Source: Acetatifactor sp.
GTDB taxonomy: Bacteria; Bacillota; Clostridia; Lachnospirales; Lachnospiraceae
NCBI GenBank assembly: GCA_024693365.1
Contig: JAILLF010000030.1
Location: 1 to 64,000 of the forward strand
Length of the DNA: 64,000 nt
Direction of reading: 5' to 3'
The translations under genes were made by a program, and so were the position numbers. The notes beneath the pieces were generated by a model. The model saw only the letters and a program-made list of their open reading frames with translations. It did no database searches and was not told the DNA's origin. Of this stretch, positions 16,773 to 24,291 are shown one piece after another (the stretch's first letter is position 1; the number at the start of each line of letters is the position of its first letter).

Positions 16773-17843
16773 TCAGTTTTCCTCAAAATCAAATCCCGTG
16801 TAAAGAAACAGGTCTCCGTCGCGGTCCGTGGCGGAAGAATCCGCGGTGGTAACTTCATTCGTGCCCAAGGCGGAAGATTCTTTCGAGGTGGCCGCATTGG
16901 CTCCAGGGACGGAAGACATATTCGAGGTGGCCGCATTGGCTCCAGGGACGGAGGATTCCTTCGCGGTGGTTTCGCAGACGGGAGACTTGCTGCAGATGGC
17001 CAGCATCAGCTCGCGGGTGATCTTGCAGGCGAGGGCAGTGGAAGCGCCGCTCTGGTCCAGATTGGGTGCTAGCTCATTGACGTCTGCCGCAATCATGTTG
17101 CCTTGCGTGACCGTCAGGATCGCGTTTAGCAGCTCCGGGAAGCTTACGCCGCCGGCCTCAGGCGTTCCCGTGCCGGGGAAGAAGCCGGGATCCAGGCAGT
17201 CCAGATCGATCGTAAAGTAGATGGGAACGTTCCTTTCCTTGAGATCCATAATGGTTTCCGCAAGACCGTCAAAGCTGAACTTATGCATGTCCGTATGTTG
17301 GGAGGCAAAGCGGAACTCCTCGCGCTCGCCGCTTCGGATGCAGAACTGATGAATCCGGCCGTCGCCAAGAAGATCATGACATCTTCTTAAAACACAGGCG
17401 TGGCTAAGAGGCACGCCGAGGTATTCGTCCCGAAGGTCTGCATGCGCGTCAAAGTGGATGACGTGGAGATCCGGGTATTTCTTCAAAGCGGCCCGAACGG
17501 CGCCAAGCGTCACCAGATGCTCCCCGCCGATCATCAGCGGAAATTTTCCGTCGTTTAATATGATTTCGGCTCTTTCTTCAATGTCTTTTAGGGCCAGCTC
17601 GCTGCTCCCAAAACACAGTTCCAGGTCACCACTGTCAAAGATCGCATAATCCTCAAGATCTTTGTCCTGATAGGGGCTGTAGGTTTCAATGCCAAAGCTT
17701 TCATGCCGGATCGCCGACGGACCAAACCGCGTTCCCGGCCGGTAGCTTGTCGTGGAATCAAACGGTGCTCCGAAGATGACAAGATTTGCTTCTTCGTACG
17801 CATTGTCGCATGCTAAAAATGTCTCAATGTTTGGTTGCAACAT
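16773..17843 (-). CDS. speB: agmatinase (ureohydrolase) with an unusual repeat-bearing C-terminal extension
   Basis: Hydrolyses agmatine to putrescine and urea. The binuclear Mn ligands are visible: GGEH, DAHADLR and DLDCLDPGFFPGTGTPE. The catalytic core ends near residue 285, about the normal family length. It is followed by ~70 extra residues containing a 13-residue repeat of the form SSVPGANAATSxx about three times (39-bp period), then DGDLFLYTGFDFEEN. This tail is Ser/Ala/Thr rich and low complexity. GAGG lies 8 bases before ATG 17843. Together with speA it makes putrescine from arginine. Confidence 0.93.
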   Translation of the reverse strand: MLQPNIETFLACDNAYEEANLVIFGAPFDSTTSYRPGTRFGPSAIRHESFGIETYSPYQDKDLEDYAIFDSGDLELCFGSSELALKDIEERAEIILNDGKFPLMIGGEHLVTLGAVRAALKKYPDLHVIHFDAHADLRDEYLGVPLSHACVLRRCHDLLGDGRIHQFCIRSGEREEFRFASQHTDMHKFSFDGLAETIMDLKERNVPIYFTIDLDCLDPGFFPGTGTPEAGGVSFPELLNAILTVTQGNMIAADVNELAPNLDQSGASTALACKITRELMLAICSKSPVCETTAKESSVPGANAATSNMSSVPGANAATSKESSALGTNEVTTADSSATDRDGDLFLYTGFDFEEN

Positions 17844-17929
17844 GTTGATACCTCATTTGCCTTCTGATTTATGGTTCTTTACCGATTGTACTTTCTCAAT
17901 TAAGCTGTTTTTCTGTTAAACCTTACGCT

Positions 17930-18018
17930 TACCGCCTGGCGGAAGAAAAGGCATGTCGGGCGGTACGGTATACGGTAATTACTACCGCCTGGCGGACAAA
18001 ATGGCATGCTAGGCGGTA
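17930..18018. repeat. pair of 36-nt palindromic elements between speE and speB
   Basis: Two direct copies, 17930-17965 and 17983-18018, match at 30 of 36 positions. Each begins TACCGCCTGGCGGA and ends GGCGGTA, so the ends are inverted repeats, with GGCATG inside. They look like short REP-type elements. The 289-base gap between speE and speB holds no gene. Confidence 0.75.
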
Positions 18019-18132
18019 TGTTTGTCATGGCAACAACTGTCGAATCAGAAAAACTACATTTCTGGCGGAAGAATTTCCTGTGAAACTACTGCTGGATTTA
18101 AGAAATCACAATTTTGACAGTAGATTGGGAGG

Positions 18133-18984
18133 TTACTCGACCTCCTTCAGCATTTCCTCAAGGAAGGCGGGCAGATAAAAGGCTCCCTTGTGAAGTCTTG
18201 TGGTGTAGTACTTGGTGCGGAGGTGGAGACTGGTCCAGCGATCCGCATCCATGTCGTCGATGGGGTGGTACTTCTTGCTTGCAAAGCCAAAGAGCCAGTA
18301 GCCTGCAGCGTAGGTCGGGATGTGCGCCTGGTACACGCGGCTGATGGGGAAGGTGCTGGCGATGCGCTTGTGGCTTCGCTTCATGGCCTCCGCATCCTCG
18401 GCGTAGAAGGGGCTTCCCTGCTGGTTTACCATGATGCCGTCTTCCTTCAAGGCCTTATAGCAGTTGCCATAGAATTCCTTGGTAAAGAGGCCCTCGGAGG
18501 GACCGAAGGGATCATTGGAGTCAACGATGATCAGATCATATTTGTCCTCGCAGCGGCGCAGAAACTTTAGGCCATTCTCGAAGAAGATGTTCACGCGCTT
18601 GTCATCCAGCCGGCATGCGTTGCCGGGAAGGAATTGGCGGCAGACCTCCACCACCTGTTCGTCCATTTCCACAAGATCGATGTTCTCCACCTGCTCAAAG
18701 CGGGTGAGCTCGCGCACGACGCCGCCGTCACCGGCACCGATCACCAGAACGTTCTTGATTCTGGGGTGTACGGCCATGGGAACGTGCACGATCATTTCAT
18801 CATAAATGAATTCATCCCGCTCCGTCAGCATGATGTTGCCGTCGAGAACGAGAACGCGCCCAAACTCGGCCGTGTCCAGCACGTCGATCCGCTGATAATC
18901 GCTTTGCTTGCTGTATAATTGCTTGTTGACCCGGAGGCTGAATTTGACGTCCGGGGTATGAAATTCGCTAAACCAAAGTTCCAT
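18133..18984 (-). CDS. speE: spermidine synthase (aminopropyltransferase)
   Basis: 283 residues. Transfers an aminopropyl group from decarboxylated SAM to putrescine. Motifs: N-terminal beta domain, LVIGAGDGGVVRELTR (SAM-binding), VEMDEQVVEVC, YDLIIVDSNDPFGPSEGLF (catalytic Asp region) and YAAGYWLFGFASK. AGGAGG precedes ATG 18984. No speD (SAM decarboxylase) is in the window, although this enzyme needs its product. The same operon carries the carboxyspermidine route, so spermidine could be made by either branch. Confidence 0.93.
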   Translation of the reverse strand: MELWFSEFHTPDVKFSLRVNKQLYSKQSDYQRIDVLDTAEFGRVLVLDGNIMLTERDEFIYDEMIVHVPMAVHPRIKNVLVIGAGDGGVVRELTRFEQVENIDLVEMDEQVVEVCRQFLPGNACRLDDKRVNIFFENGLKFLRRCEDKYDLIIVDSNDPFGPSEGLFTKEFYGNCYKALKEDGIMVNQQGSPFYAEDAEAMKRSHKRIASTFPISRVYQAHIPTYAAGYWLFGFASKKYHPIDDMDADRWTSLHLRTKYYTTRLHKGAFYLPAFLEEMLKEVE

Positions 18985-19031
18985 GGGAGGACCTCCTAAA
19001 TAAATGGAATATAATGAGAACGTAAATCACA

Positions 19032-19186
19032 CGGATTGCTTCGCGCGTAGCGCTCGCGCAATCCGCAAACAACATTCGGAATCCGCGGATTTGCTTCGCA
19101 AATCGCTACTTCCTCATGTTGTTTAGGGTCTCAAATCGCACACGTCCCTTTCGTGCAAGCACGAGGGCCGTGCACGGCTTGAGACC
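19032..19186. repeat. cluster of three intergenic hairpins
   Basis: CGGATTGC (19032-19039) pairs with GCAATCCG (19058-19065). A GATTTGC/GCAAATC hairpin follows near 19088-19104, enclosed by AACAACAT/ATGTTGTT. GGTCTCAA (19127-19134) pairs with TTGAGACC (19179-19186) around an inner GCACGA stem. It separates speE from the metallopeptidase gene and may be an insertion scar or a structured mRNA spacer. Confidence 0.65.
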
Positions 19187-19188
19187 TG

Positions 19189-20439
19189 TTATTTATCATG
19201 CTGGCTCTTCTCAAATCCCCACTTTTTGACGGTTTCGCTTTCGTCGGTGAGGCCGACGTAGTAGGCCGTAATGTCGGTGATCTCAGGGGAGATGGAGTAG
19301 TACTGGTATTTGCCGGTTTTAATGTTCCAGGTGATGCGCATGATGTCATTTAATTCGTTGGATGCGGCCTTTTGGGCATATTCCTTGGAGATGCCGTATT
19401 CCAAACGGTAGTTGGCGTATATGTCGGTCCAATAGAGGTCGGGTGCGCCAAAGGTATGGAGCATTTCATGGGCAAATACGGCGGGCGGCGTTTTCTCACT
19501 GCGGTTGATCATCTGAAGGTAGACAATCTCATAGGGATAGGGCATGCCGTAGTAGAAATTCCTGGTACAGCAGGGACCGTCATTGGTTTCGGGCGCGTCA
19601 ACGTAGACCATGTAGATCACGCTGTCCGCTTCCAGCGTACGACGGATGTTTTCACTGTCTATGTTCTTTTCAATGCATTCCCAAACCATTTGATCCGTTA
19701 CGGAATAATTGGTCAGCGCCTTGGTGAGGTCAGTGTATACTTCCACTTCGTAATAAAGCTCCGGATGATCCAGCCAATCCCAGACAAAGGTGACGTCCTT
19801 CTCATATTTGGCGCTTTCCTTCGTCAGGTAATCGCAGGCGATCTTTAGATTGTTGTACACGCGGCTGTAGGTGCTGCGGTCTTTCCTGTCTTCATAATCC
19901 CACTTGCAATACAGATCATTCGCGAAGATGGAGATGACGGCGATGGTACCGTCCAGCTTTTCCGCAGAGCCATGCGGGTAGAGCTCGCGCCAGTTCTCGG
20001 GCGCAGGATAGCTTTCCGGCTCTTGGAAATAGTATTCAGAGGATTCCTCATAGTAGGGATCAAATTCCGTATGCTCATCATGGGAGGAGGTCTCCGGATC
20101 TTCCCCGGAGCCGGAAGAAGAGTCCGTATTTCCCCCGGAAGAAGAGTCCGTACTTTCTACGGAAGAAGAGTCCTCATTCTCACGGGAATCGGAAGTCATT
20201 CGTGATTCGCTCGCGGGATCAGAAGTTTCGTCCTCGGCAGACGCGATCTCGCGGCTCTCAGCGGCTTCCTCCGTCTCCACGGAGTCCAGCTGCAGGTAAT
20301 CCAGGCGTTCCTGATCGCTGCAGGCGGTCATGGAAAGAAGCAACGGAAGACAGGCCGCAAAAACCTCCGCCCGGAGCTTGCCATGCTTCCTTTTATTTTT
20401 ATCAAATTTAAATGGCGATTTTCCAAACATCATAGGCAT
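19189..20439 (-). CDS. lipoprotein with zinc-metallopeptidase motif (HExxH)
   Basis: 416 residues. A lipobox-like LSMTAC near residue 40 follows a hydrophobic stretch, so it is probably a lipoprotein. Residues ~45-150 are a Ser/Asp/Glu-rich linker. The C-terminal domain contains FAHEMLHTFGAPDLYW, an HExxHxxGxPD zinc-peptidase signature near residue 325. No ribosome binding site is obvious at ATG 20439. It lies 25 bases after speA and is flanked on the other side by hairpins, which makes it an intruder in an otherwise metabolic operon. The substrate is unknown; the peptidase call rests on this one motif. Confidence 0.75.
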   Translation of the reverse strand: MPMMFGKSPFKFDKNKRKHGKLRAEVFAACLPLLLSMTACSDQERLDYLQLDSVETEEAAESREIASAEDETSDPASESRMTSDSRENEDSSSVESTDSSSGGNTDSSSGSGEDPETSSHDEHTEFDPYYEESSEYYFQEPESYPAPENWRELYPHGSAEKLDGTIAVISIFANDLYCKWDYEDRKDRSTYSRVYNNLKIACDYLTKESAKYEKDVTFVWDWLDHPELYYEVEVYTDLTKALTNYSVTDQMVWECIEKNIDSENIRRTLEADSVIYMVYVDAPETNDGPCCTRNFYYGMPYPYEIVYLQMINRSEKTPPAVFAHEMLHTFGAPDLYWTDIYANYRLEYGISKEYAQKAASNELNDIMRITWNIKTGKYQYYSISPEITDITAYYVGLTDESETVKKWGFEKSQHDK

Positions 20440-20464
20440 TTACCAAAAATGAATTTACATTTTT

Positions 20465-21919
20465 TTATTTCAAAACGTTTAGGTTGTCGATGGTGGGATC
20501 CTCGGGCCCCGTCATCTGACAGCCCTTTTCATGAGCATATTTGATATACCGGAGGATGTCTCCGGTGATCTTTTCGCCGGGAGCCAGGATCGGGATTCCG
20601 GGAGGATAGCACATCACAAACTCACTGCAGACCCGGCCCTCCGTCTGATCGATGGGCAGGCTTTCCTTTTCTGCATAGAATGCTTCCTGAGGACTTGCAA
20701 CCACGATGGGATCGATGTATTCCTGCGTGAGAAGGCCACTCTTGGAGTGCTTGTGGAGTCTGCGGATCTCGGCGAGAGCGGAGCAGAGGCGCTCCACCTC
20801 CTGGAACCTGTCGCCGATGGAAAGGTAGGCGAGAATGTTGCCGAGGTCACCAAACTCGATCTGAATGTCATAGTCATCGCGAAGGGCGTCATAGACCTCG
20901 ATGCCGGCCATGCCGATGTCCAAGGTGTGGACGCTCAGCTTCGTGGGATCGAAGTCATAAATGCTGTCCCCATTGACCAGCTCATGCCCAAAGGCGTAGT
21001 AATCGCCGATGGCATTGACCTCATTGCGCGCGTATTCCGCAAGATCCCTCACCTGGGAGAAGATTTCCTTCCCGTGAAGGGCAAGCTTTCTGCGGCTGAT
21101 GTCCAGGCTGCTCATGAGCAGATAGCTTCCGCTGGTGGTCTGGGTCAGGTTGATGATCTGACGGGCATAACCTGCGTGAACCCTGGGACCTACGAGGAAG
21201 AAGCTGGACTGCGTCAGGCTTCCGCCGCTCTTGTGCATTGAGACGGCAGCCATGTCTGCCCCTGCCGCCATGGCGGAGAGAGGGAAGTTGTTTCCGAAAT
21301 AAAAATGTGTTCCGTGGGCCTCGTCGGCGAGACAGAGCATGCCTGCCGCGTGTGCCATTTCCACGATTGCCTTTAAGTCACTGCAGATGCCGTAATAGGT
21401 CGGATTGTTTACCAAAACCGCCACGGCATTGGGATGCTCCTTGATGGCCTTTGCCACCTGCTCGCGCTTCATGCCCAGGGAAATGCCGAGGCGATGGTCC
21501 ACCTCGGGATTGACGTAGACGGGAATGGCGCCGTTTAACACCAAGGCATTGATGACGCTGCGATGCACGTTTCTGGGGAGAATGATCTCCTGGCCGCGCT
21601 TGGTGGCGGTCAATACCATGCTCTGTACGGCGCTGGTCGTGCCACCCACCATGAGAAATGCCTGAGCGGCGCCAAAGGCATCGGCAGCAAGCTCCTCAGC
21701 CTCGCGGATCACGGAGACGGGATGGCAGAGATTGTCCAGCGGCTTCATGCTGTTGACGTCAACGCCAACGCATTGCTGGCCAAGAAAAGCGGCAAGCTCC
21801 GGGTTTCCGCGTCCGTGCTTGTGACCGGGTACGTCAAAGGGTACGACCCGGGCCTGACGGAAGCGCTCTAAGGCTTCATGAATGGGTGCTTTGTTTTGAT
21901 CGAGTTTCATCTGGGTCAT
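20465..21919 (-). CDS. speA: arginine decarboxylase (Orn/Lys/Arg decarboxylase, fold type I)
   Basis: 484 residues, the short Firmicutes form of the aspartate-aminotransferase-fold decarboxylases. Motifs: VPFDVPGHKHGRGNPEL at the N-terminus, LADEAHGTHFYF and SMHKSGGSLTQSSF with the PLP-binding Lys. Genomic partners speB and nspC support arginine as substrate (agmatine product), although lysine or ornithine cannot be excluded by sequence. GAAAGG lies about 11 bases before ATG 21919. It is first in the operon and is preceded by a long leader with a terminator. Confidence 0.88.
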   Translation of the reverse strand: MTQMKLDQNKAPIHEALERFRQARVVPFDVPGHKHGRGNPELAAFLGQQCVGVDVNSMKPLDNLCHPVSVIREAEELAADAFGAAQAFLMVGGTTSAVQSMVLTATKRGQEIILPRNVHRSVINALVLNGAIPVYVNPEVDHRLGISLGMKREQVAKAIKEHPNAVAVLVNNPTYYGICSDLKAIVEMAHAAGMLCLADEAHGTHFYFGNNFPLSAMAAGADMAAVSMHKSGGSLTQSSFFLVGPRVHAGYARQIINLTQTTSGSYLLMSSLDISRRKLALHGKEIFSQVRDLAEYARNEVNAIGDYYAFGHELVNGDSIYDFDPTKLSVHTLDIGMAGIEVYDALRDDYDIQIEFGDLGNILAYLSIGDRFQEVERLCSALAEIRRLHKHSKSGLLTQEYIDPIVVASPQEAFYAEKESLPIDQTEGRVCSEFVMCYPPGIPILAPGEKITGDILRYIKYAHEKGCQMTGPEDPTIDNLNVLK

Positions 21920-22265
21920 GGTGCAAGTGCCTTTCTACAATACTTTATAAGGATACAAAAAGCCCGCGACGGCGCTTGTCCGTTGCGGGCTTGCTTTACT
22001 CTTAAGGATTGCGGCACGGCGCAGGTTGCGTCATCATAAAGGAATTTCGTGCCATATGCAATGTTCCGGGATAGGGCTTTCGAGAGTCTTTCCTGCAAAA
22101 AAAATCTGCGTACTCTTATTGACCGTTTCACAAGCCAGCGCGGATGCGCTATTTCGGTTTTAAGAAACCAACTTATAAAATTTGCCGTTCCCTTTCAAAA
22201 TGCGGGAAAGGGAAATGCTTCAATAATCATTTTAATGCATCGTAAGACTTTCAAAAAGCTTAACT
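21920..22265 (-). promoter_or_regulatory. candidate structured 5' leader of speA (attenuator or riboswitch-like, class unknown)
   Basis: From the predicted start near 22265 to ATG 21919 the leader is about 345 bases. It contains a hairpin with GAAAGGGAA/TTTCCCTTTC-type arms near 22180-22220, a GGCACG/CGTGCC stem near 22011-22055 and, 40 bases before the gene, an intrinsic terminator. A long leader ending in a terminator before a coding region is the usual layout of transcription attenuation. I could not match it to a known riboswitch consensus. Confidence 0.55.
21957..21992 (-). terminator. intrinsic terminator inside the speA leader
   Basis: On the minus strand GCCCGCAACGG pairs with CCGTCGCGGGC around a 7-base loop, followed by TTTTT. 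It lies upstream of, not after, a gene, which points to regulated read-through into speA. Confidence 0.85.
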
Positions 22266-22271
22266 AGGTGC

Positions 22272-22300
22272 ATTCTAACATGGCTTAGGGTAAATGTCAA
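22272..22300 (-). promoter_or_regulatory. sigma-A promoter of the polyamine operon
   Basis: On the minus strand TTGACA (22300-22295), a 17-base spacer and TAGAAT (22277-22272): a near-consensus promoter reading toward speA. Confidence 0.88.
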
Positions 22301-22401
22301 TATAGTACATTCAGGCCACAATTTTCTACATTCCTTTTTTGCCGGAACAAGTTTAAAATATCAATAGAATGTTAGTAATAAAACTATTTTGGAGGAAGTA
22401 A

Positions 22402-24291
22402 GTGGAAAAAGAACGCCGTTCAAAAATGAAATTTATACTGGACAACATGAAGGGCTACCGGATCCTGTACGTGATCACGCTGATCGGTGCGGTGACCTAC
22501 AATGCGCTGCAGCTTGTGGTTCCGCATTTCACCCAGAGGATTCTGGATGAATTCCTGATCGGGGAGAAAGCCCATGAAAATCTGGTAAATCACAAGGAAT
22601 TATTGTATCAGCTGATCGCGGCGATGGTAATCCTGACGCTGGTGCGCACAACCATCGTATATCTGACCTGCATGGGAACCGAGGTTGTGTCCCAGAGCGT
22701 GCTGTATAAGATCAGAAACTATCTGTTCCGCAAGATTGAAACGCAGGACATGAACTTTTACGGTAAGTATCGCACGGGTGATCTGATGACGCGCGTCACC
22801 GGTGACCTGGATGCGATCCGCCACATGATCGCATGGGTGCTCCGCACCATCGTGGAATCCCTGTCCCTGATGATCGCCGTGGCAATCTATTTCTTTAGCA
22901 TGAGCTGGCAGCTGACGCTTTGTCTGTTTGCCATTGCACCCTTTATCTTTATCATCGTCATCCTTTTCCGCAACAAGGTGGGCCCCAGACACAGGGAGCT
23001 CCGTGAAAAGATGGCACAGATGAACACGGCGGCGCAGGAGAACATCTCCGGCAACCGCGTGGTAAAGGCCTTTGCCCGCGAGGATTACGAGATCGAGAAG
23101 TTTGACCAATGCAATCAGGATTACTCGAAGACAAACCGCAAGACGGCCATGACCTGGCTGACCTATTTCCCTTACGTGGAATCCTTTGCAAACCTTATGC
23201 CGATCGTGCTTTTGGTGGTGGGCGGCTTCTTTATCATGGACGGCAGGATCACCATGGGACAGTACGTGGCATTCTCCGGACTGATCTGGGCAATCGCCAA
23301 TCCCATGAGAATGCTGGGCAACATCATGAATGAGTTCCAGCGTTTTGCGGCAGCTTCCGACAAGGTGATGGAGATTTATTATTCGGAGCCTGAAATCGTG
23401 GACCTTCCCGATGCCATTGACCATCCGGAGCGCTTCCGGGGCAAGGTGGAATTCAAGAACGTGAGCTTCCAGTATTCTGACGGCAAGTTCCCCGTGCTGC
23501 ACGACGTGAGCTTTACCATAGAACCGGGGCAGACCGTTGCCATCATGGGTGAGACGGGATGCGGCAAGACGACGCTGATCCAGCTGATCCCGAGATTCTT
23601 TGAGCCAACCAACGGACACGTGTACGTGGACGACGTGGACGTGCGCAAGTATAAGCTCCACCAGCTCCGCAAGAACATTGGACTGGCAACCCAGGACGTG
23701 CTCCTGTATTCGGACACCATTGACAGTAACATCGCTTATGGCGATTCCAACATAAAGCCCGAGGAAGTGGAGAAATTTGCGAGATACTCGGCAGCGGCAG
23801 ACTTTATCTCCAAGATGCCCGAGGGGTATGAAACCATTGTCGGTGAGAGAGGCGTAGGCCTTTCCGGCGGACAAAAGCAGAGAATCTCCCTGGCGAGGGC
23901 CCTTGCGGTCAGACCGGCCATCCTGATTTTGGATGACACGACGAGCGCCGTGGACATGGAGACGGAGAAGCAGATCCAGCACAGCTTGAAGGAACTGGAT
24001 TTTCCCTGTACGAAGATCATCATCGCCCAGAGAATTTCCACCACGAAGTCGGCAGACAAGATCCTGGTCATCCAGGACGGCAAGATTGCAGAGTGCGGCA
24101 CGCATGACGAACTGGTGGCCTTGGACGGCTATTACGCAAGTCTTGTAAAGCTTCAGATGGGTGAGGACGCCGTGATCCGGTCCGAGGTGGCAAGCCTCGC
24201 AAACGAGGGCGTCATGGAGCATGACTTCGGCATGGCCGAGGGCTTTGTGAAGCATTATGGCGCAGAGCGCGGGAAAGGGGGCGACCGGTAA
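22402..24291 (+). CDS. ABC exporter half-transporter, degenerate-site subunit
   Basis: 629 residues: six-helix type I exporter domain (residues ~20-320), then the ATPase domain. Walker A is GETGCGKTTL and the signature is LSGGQKQ. After Walker B the catalytic Glu is Asp (ILDDTTSAVD) and the H-loop His is Gln (IIAQRIST). These two changes mark the degenerate partner of heterodimeric exporters such as TM287/288 or BmrCD. Start is GTG 22402 with GGAGGAAG 6 bases upstream. It overlaps the next gene by one base (TAATG). Substrate unknown; multidrug or lipid export is typical for such pairs. Confidence 0.9.
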   Translation: MEKERRSKMKFILDNMKGYRILYVITLIGAVTYNALQLVVPHFTQRILDEFLIGEKAHENLVNHKELLYQLIAAMVILTLVRTTIVYLTCMGTEVVSQSVLYKIRNYLFRKIETQDMNFYGKYRTGDLMTRVTGDLDAIRHMIAWVLRTIVESLSLMIAVAIYFFSMSWQLTLCLFAIAPFIFIIVILFRNKVGPRHRELREKMAQMNTAAQENISGNRVVKAFAREDYEIEKFDQCNQDYSKTNRKTAMTWLTYFPYVESFANLMPIVLLVVGGFFIMDGRITMGQYVAFSGLIWAIANPMRMLGNIMNEFQRFAAASDKVMEIYYSEPEIVDLPDAIDHPERFRGKVEFKNVSFQYSDGKFPVLHDVSFTIEPGQTVAIMGETGCGKTTLIQLIPRFFEPTNGHVYVDDVDVRKYKLHQLRKNIGLATQDVLLYSDTIDSNIAYGDSNIKPEEVEKFARYSAAADFISKMPEGYETIVGERGVGLSGGQKQRISLARALAVRPAILILDDTTSAVDMETEKQIQHSLKELDFPCTKIIIAQRISTTKSADKILVIQDGKIAECGTHDELVALDGYYASLVKLQMGEDAVIRSEVASLANEGVMEHDFGMAEGFVKHYGAERGKGGDR

